The notes under the pieces were generated by a model. It saw nothing but the letters and a program-made list of their open reading frames with translations, had not been told where the DNA came from and ran no database searches. This document shows, piece by piece, positions 44,608 to 47,871 of a stretch of 47,871 nucleotides of DNA. Source of the DNA: an uncultured Bacteroidales bacterium (GTDB taxonomy: Bacteria; Bacteroidota; Bacteroidia; Bacteroidales; FEN-979). The stretch's first letter is position 1. Every line of letters starts with the position of its first letter. The translations under genes and the position numbers were made by a program. Location of the stretch: contig CAIYJU010000121.1 in NCBI GenBank assembly GCA_903926565.1, positions 1-47,871 of the forward strand. Direction: 5' to 3'.

Positions 44608-45591
44608 CTAAAGCAGATGGGTCAGTTGTTCCGCACGGATGGTGAATGCACAATTGAAGTGTTTCTCGGGACATGAAGGGTAACCATGTAACCCGCATGG
44701 CCGGCATGAGAGTTTCTCATCGGTTTCAACAACCGAGGAATTTTCTGAGAGCGGACCAAAACCAAACTCCGGCACGGTGGAACAGTAAATGGCAGTTACC
44801 GGAGCGTTTACAGCTGATGCAAGGTGCATCGGGGCGGAATCGTTGGTGTAATTCATCCTGGCGCCTCTCATCAGTGCGGCCGACTGAAGCAATGAGAGTT
44901 TGCCGGCCAGATTGGTTGTTCCGGGATGGCCGCTCCCGACGATGATCTCGTTGCACAGTACCTGGTCTGTCGGAGCTCCCAGCAGAAGAATTGTGGCATC
45001 TGTGGAAATAAACCTGATTAACTCAATCCATTTTTCAACAGGGTATTGCTTTGTAAACCACAAGGACGCAGGGGAAATTGTGTAATACTTTGCTGTAATA
45101 TATTGACCGGCAACTGCTTCATCCTCTTTTGATGGATAGAGTTTTGGACGGTTGTCAACTGAAACAGCGAGATCACTGATCAGGGCGTGGTTGCGTGAAA
45201 CCTCATGGGTGCCGCCACCAATAACATGTTTAGCTTTTTTAGAGAAAAACGCTGAAAATGGATTTTTCGAAAAACCGCGTGTCTCCCGGCTCCCGGAAAG
45301 TACAGTAAGCAATCCTGTCAGGAAGAAACGCTGTATATTGACAATGAGATCATATTTGTTATGACGTGAAGTCTTGATAATCTGAAATATACCTGCATAT
45401 TTTCCGGTTCGTTTATCCCAGGTGATTACCTTATTCAGGAAGGGGTGCCCTGTAAAAAGACCTTCATGACCTTTTTTTACGAGGAGATCAATGGAAGCAG
45501 ATGGAAATGCCTGGTGGAGACTTTCAATCAGGGCAGTTGCGAGGATCACATCTCCAATGGAAGCAGTTTGAATGACAAGAATTTTATTCAT
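44608..45591 (-). CDS. Glycosyltransferase family 9 (heptosyltransferase-like)
   Basis: 327 residues. The N-terminal Rossmann half starts ILVIQTASIGDVILATALIESLHQAFP, the signature of ADP-heptose:LPS heptosyltransferases, and the C-terminal half has NYTNDSAPMHLASAVNAPVTAIYCSTVPEFGFGP, the usual donor-binding region. The enzyme probably adds heptose or a similar sugar to the lipopolysaccharide core at the inner face of the inner membrane. Its ATG directly abuts the dapD stop codon, so the two are co-translated. Confidence 0.92.
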   Translation of the reverse strand: MNKILVIQTASIGDVILATALIESLHQAFPSASIDLLVKKGHEGLFTGHPFLNKVITWDKRTGKYAGIFQIIKTSRHNKYDLIVNIQRFFLTGLLTVLSGSRETRGFSKNPFSAFFSKKAKHVIGGGTHEVSRNHALISDLAVSVDNRPKLYPSKEDEAVAGQYITAKYYTISPASLWFTKQYPVEKWIELIRFISTDATILLLGAPTDQVLCNEIIVGSGHPGTTNLAGKLSLLQSAALMRGARMNYTNDSAPMHLASAVNAPVTAIYCSTVPEFGFGPLSENSSVVETDEKLSCRPCGLHGYPSCPEKHFNCAFTIRAEQLTHLL

Positions 45592-46407
45592 CTATACAGC
45601 AACATCAAATTCACGCAAGGCCTGGTTCAGGGAGGTCTTTAAATCGGTGGATGGTTTTCTCTGTCCGATGATCAGTGCACAGGGAACCTGGTAAACCCCT
45701 GACGGAAAGGTTTTTGGGAGTGTTCCGGGTATAACCACAGACCGGGGAGGCACATATCCTTTATATTCCACCGGCGATTCACCCGAAACATCAATGATTT
45801 TTGTTGAACCGGTAAGTACAACATTTGCCCCTAAAACAGCTTCACTGCCCACCCTGACTCCTTCAACAACAATGCACCTGGATCCAAGGAAACAGTGATC
45901 TTCAATGATTACCGGAGATGCCTGTAAAGGTTCAAGAACCCCCCCGATCCCCACACCACCGCTAAGGTGGCAGTGTTTGCCGACCTGGGCGCATGAACCA
46001 ACAGTGGCCCAGGTATCAACCATGGTTCCGGTGTCAATATATGCACCGATGTTAACATAAGAAGGCATCAGGATCACACCTTCTGCCAGAAAAGAACCGT
46101 AACGGGCGATCGCATGAGGCACAACCCGGACACCCTGTTTATGGAAATTGGTTTTCAATGGAATTTTGTCGTAAAACTGAAAAGGACCCACCTCAATCAA
46201 CTCCATCTGGCGGATAGGAAAATAGAGGATCACCGCCTTTTTGATCCACTCATGTGTGGTCCATACTCCTGATTCCGGTGATGCTATCCTGAGTAAACCC
46301 TTGTCAAGCAGGGCCACGACCTCCGAGATTGCATCCCTTGTTTCGGGATTTTTTAAAAGATCCCGGTCGTTCCAGGCGGATTCGATTTGAAATTTAAGGT
46401 CTGACAT
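45592..46407 (-). CDS. dapD: Tetrahydrodipicolinate N-succinyltransferase
   Basis: 271 residues, the normal size. A helical N-terminal domain (1-about 95) is followed by a left-handed beta-helix of hexapeptide repeats (about 100-225; GVILMPSYVNIGAYIDTGTMVDTWATVGSCAQVGKHCHLSGGVGIGGVLEP). SPVEYKGYVPPRSVVIPGTLPKTFPSG follows. It succinylates tetrahydrodipicolinate in the lysine/diaminopimelate pathway and so feeds peptidoglycan synthesis. It is first in a co-directional run with the GT9 gene. A TAATTTTG box lies 24 nt upstream. Confidence 0.96.
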   Translation of the reverse strand: MSDLKFQIESAWNDRDLLKNPETRDAISEVVALLDKGLLRIASPESGVWTTHEWIKKAVILYFPIRQMELIEVGPFQFYDKIPLKTNFHKQGVRVVPHAIARYGSFLAEGVILMPSYVNIGAYIDTGTMVDTWATVGSCAQVGKHCHLSGGVGIGGVLEPLQASPVIIEDHCFLGSRCIVVEGVRVGSEAVLGANVVLTGSTKIIDVSGESPVEYKGYVPPRSVVIPGTLPKTFPSGVYQVPCALIIGQRKPSTDLKTSLNQALREFDVAV

Positions 46408-46430
46408 GGGTTTAAAACAATTCTACCCGC

Positions 46431-46438
46431 CAAAATTA
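46431..46438 (-). promoter_or_regulatory. -7 element of dapD
   Basis: TAATTTTG on the minus strand, 24 nt before the dapD ATG. It lies 20 nt from the divergent ruvX box at 46459-46466, so the two promoters overlap. Confidence 0.5.
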
Positions 46439-46458
46439 GATAAAATTTTAAAACTTTG

Positions 46459-46466
46459 TACCTTTG
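46459..46466 (+). promoter_or_regulatory. -7 element of the ruvX gene
   Basis: TACCTTTG on the plus strand, perfect consensus, 15 nt before the ATG at 46482. The -33 position reads TTA rather than TTG. Confidence 0.55.
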
Positions 46467-46481
46467 CAATAAAATCAAGGG

Positions 46482-46892
46482 ATGGGCAGGATCGTTGCGA
46501 TAGATTATGGACAAAAGAGAACAGGCATCGCAGTGACAGATGAACTGAAGATCATCGCTACCGGTCTCACAACCGTCAGATCGATGGATGCACTTGCCTT
46601 TTTAAAGGATTATGCAGGGAAAAACCAGGTTGATTGCTTCGTTGTCGGGGAGCCAAAGCAGATGAATTACACCGACTCTGAATCTGCGGTTTTTATTGAA
46701 CCATTTGTAAAGGCATTGAAACTCATGTTTCCGGATATTCCTGTAGAGCGCACAGACGAACGGTTTACTTCGCTTCTTGCCTCCAGAACAATCAGGCAGG
46801 CAGGGTTAAAGAAAAAAGACCGCCAGGACAAAGCTTTGGTCGATACAGTGAGTGCAACCATCATGCTTCAATCCTATATGGAAAAATTTTAA
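46482..46892 (+). CDS. ruvX: RuvX/YqgF-family RNase H-fold nuclease
   Basis: 136 residues, typical length. The RNase H-like motifs IVAIDYGQKRTGIAVTD (4-20), VVGEPKQMNY and DERFTS, and VDTVSATIMLQSYM at the end supply the acidic active-site residues. The family was proposed as a Holliday-junction resolvase and has been tied to 16S rRNA 5'-end maturation. It precedes peptide deformylase by 72 bp on the same strand, a common pairing in Bacteroidota. Confidence 0.94.
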   Translation: MGRIVAIDYGQKRTGIAVTDELKIIATGLTTVRSMDALAFLKDYAGKNQVDCFVVGEPKQMNYTDSESAVFIEPFVKALKLMFPDIPVERTDERFTSLLASRTIRQAGLKKKDRQDKALVDTVSATIMLQSYMEKF

Positions 46893-46964
46893 GATGAAAT
46901 ACCTGATTTTGTCCGCATGTCAGCCTGTCCCCTTGTTCACCATTTTTAACTTAACAGATAAACC

Positions 46965-47537
46965 ATGATATTGCCAGTCGTTGCCTACGGGCACCCTGTT
47001 TTAAAGAAAGTTGCTGATGATATTGCCCCCGATCATCCCGGTTTGGAGCAATTCATCGCCGATATGTGGGAAACGATGTATGTCTCGGATGGAGTTGGCC
47101 TTGCCGCTCCGCAGGTAAACAGTTCATTCAGATTGTTTGTGATTGACGCATCGGCTTTTGCGGAGAAGTATCCGGAGGCTGAAAATTTTAAGCGGACCTT
47201 TCTCAATGCCCGCATATACAAGGAGGAGGGCGATGAATTTTCTTTCAATGAGGGCTGCCTCAGTTTTCCCGGATTACGGGAAGACATTCTCCGTAAGCCG
47301 GTCATTCATATCAGGTACCAGGATGAAAATTTCGTGGTGCATGATGAACGTCACGAAGGCATTATAGCCCGTGTGATCCAGCATGAATATGATCATATCG
47401 AAGGAGTTGTTTTTGTTGACCGCATCCCTTCGCTTAAAAAAATGTTGCTGAAACGCAGACTGACTGACATCAGCAAAGGCAATGTGGAAGTTGCCTACAA
47501 GATGTTATTCCCTCAGGTTAAAAAGGGAAGAAAATAG
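46965..47537 (+). CDS. def: Peptide deformylase
   Basis: 190 residues, normal length. It removes the N-formyl group from nascent proteins with a metal centre. The three motifs are present: GVGLAAPQ (43-50), EGCLSFPG (metal Cys) and QHEYDHIEGVVFVDR (two metal His and the catalytic Glu). Read through from ruvX is likely. A lipoprotein gene follows after 42 bp. Confidence 0.97.
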   Translation: MILPVVAYGHPVLKKVADDIAPDHPGLEQFIADMWETMYVSDGVGLAAPQVNSSFRLFVIDASAFAEKYPEAENFKRTFLNARIYKEEGDEFSFNEGCLSFPGLREDILRKPVIHIRYQDENFVVHDERHEGIIARVIQHEYDHIEGVVFVDRIPSLKKMLLKRRLTDISKGNVEVAYKMLFPQVKKGRK

Positions 47538-47579
47538 CCCGGAACACAAATATTAACAAAAACAATAACTGGTTTAAAC

Positions 47580-47871
47580 ATGAAAAAGCTGATTCTTCTT
47601 GTATCTTCAGGAATTTTGATGATGATGTTTGGCTGCGGGCCATCCCATGATAAAATGGTTGGTCAGATTCAAACTCTGGAAAAGAGTCTTTTCACACCGG
47701 AAACTGTCAGTTTTAACAAAGAGAAAGCCGACAGCCTGATGTTGCTATATGAGACTTTTATTAAAAAAAATCCTGCGGATACACTTTCACCGGGGTACTT
47801 GTTCAAAGCTGCCAACATCGCAATGAACTCAGGAGATGGACCACGTGCACTAAATCTTTTTGATCAATATA
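47580..47871 (+). CDS. Lipoprotein with TPR-like helices, 3' end outside window
   Basis: The ATG at 47580 opens a frame of 97 codons that runs off the window. The signal ends in MFGC with Cys19, a lipoprotein start. The visible part is helical: SLMLLYETFIKKNPADTLSPGYLFKAANIAMNSGDGPRALNLFDQY, the spacing and alanine pattern of tetratricopeptide repeats. The likely place is the periplasmic side of the outer or inner membrane. It follows ruvX and def on the same strand, and genes with this layout after def occur in Bacteroidota. The function is unknown. Confidence 0.8.
   Translation, partial: MKKLILLVSSGILMMMFGCGPSHDKMVGQIQTLEKSLFTPETVSFNKEKADSLMLLYETFIKKNPADTLSPGYLFKAANIAMNSGDGPRALNLFDQY

Noticed and set aside
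1..47871. CRISPR arrays, tRNA or rRNA genes, prophage, complete insertion sequences, toxin-antitoxin or defence systems
   Set aside because: I looked for regular spaced repeats, cloverleaf sequences and transposase, integrase, nuclease or helicase motifs in the gaps and translations and found none.

Overview
The window reads as chromosomal DNA of an anaerobic member of the Bacteroidota (Bacteroidales/Marinilabiliales-like). The signs are type IX secretion (T9SS) C-terminal sorting domains, TonB-dependent receptors with carboxypeptidase-regulatory N-domains, an ECF sigma/FecR pair, a FISUMP-domain lipoprotein, repeated -7 promoter elements of the form TAnnTTTG, no evident Shine-Dalgarno sequences, and a HydF [FeFe]-hydrogenase maturase. 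I see no tRNA, rRNA, CRISPR, prophage or complete insertion sequence. It looks like an ordinary chromosome with interesting regulation rather than a genomic island.

Layout. 1-3948 (-) is the 5' part of a very large secreted multidomain surface protein whose end lies outside the window. 4420-9689 (-) encodes a GT-C membrane glycosyltransferase and a Tricorn-type protease. 9911-10927 (+) is a FISUMP lipoprotein. 10948-17227 (-) is a cell-surface signalling island: ECF sigma factor, FecR anti-sigma, an outer-membrane protein carrying an STN signalling domain and about 11 GLQIGGL-type repeats, then a TonB-dependent receptor. The same spaced motif (CAATGGGGGTAATC-N10-TTGTCAT) precedes both fecR and the receptor gene, which suggests one regulon. 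17388-24901 (+) holds OsmC, a trans-sulfuration enzyme, a patatin/beta-barrel protein, a DUF349 protein and chorismate synthase. 24898-27850 (-) holds the putrescine genes aguA and aguB behind a T9SS cargo gene. 27978-30011 (+) is a PorE-like OmpA protein. 30042-33847 (-) is a full FMN-riboswitch-controlled riboflavin operon, ribD-ribE-ribBA-ribH. 33949-38643 holds two divergent T9SS cargo genes, one a C10 cysteine protease with CUB domains, followed by an SDR oxidoreductase. 39524-46407 (-) is a run dapD-GT9-tsaC-TonB receptor-DUF4249-hydF in which the last three genes overlap. 46482-47871 (+) holds ruvX/yqgF, peptide deformylase and the start of a lipoprotein gene.

The least ordinary items are (i) the sigma/FecR/STN-solenoid module with its shared promoter-like motif, in which the STN signalling domain is not on the TonB receptor, (ii) a 343-bp element with 43-nt inverted ends between the STN protein and the receptor, (iii) short AT-rich tandem tracts that supply real gene ends (aguA start, aroC/aguA stops, a signal peptide), two of them built from the same 14-nt unit, and (iv) hydF translationally coupled to a TonB receptor/DUF4249 pair and carrying Gln where the family usually has the HCxxC histidine.

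All calls rest on reading the sequence and translations; no database search was run.
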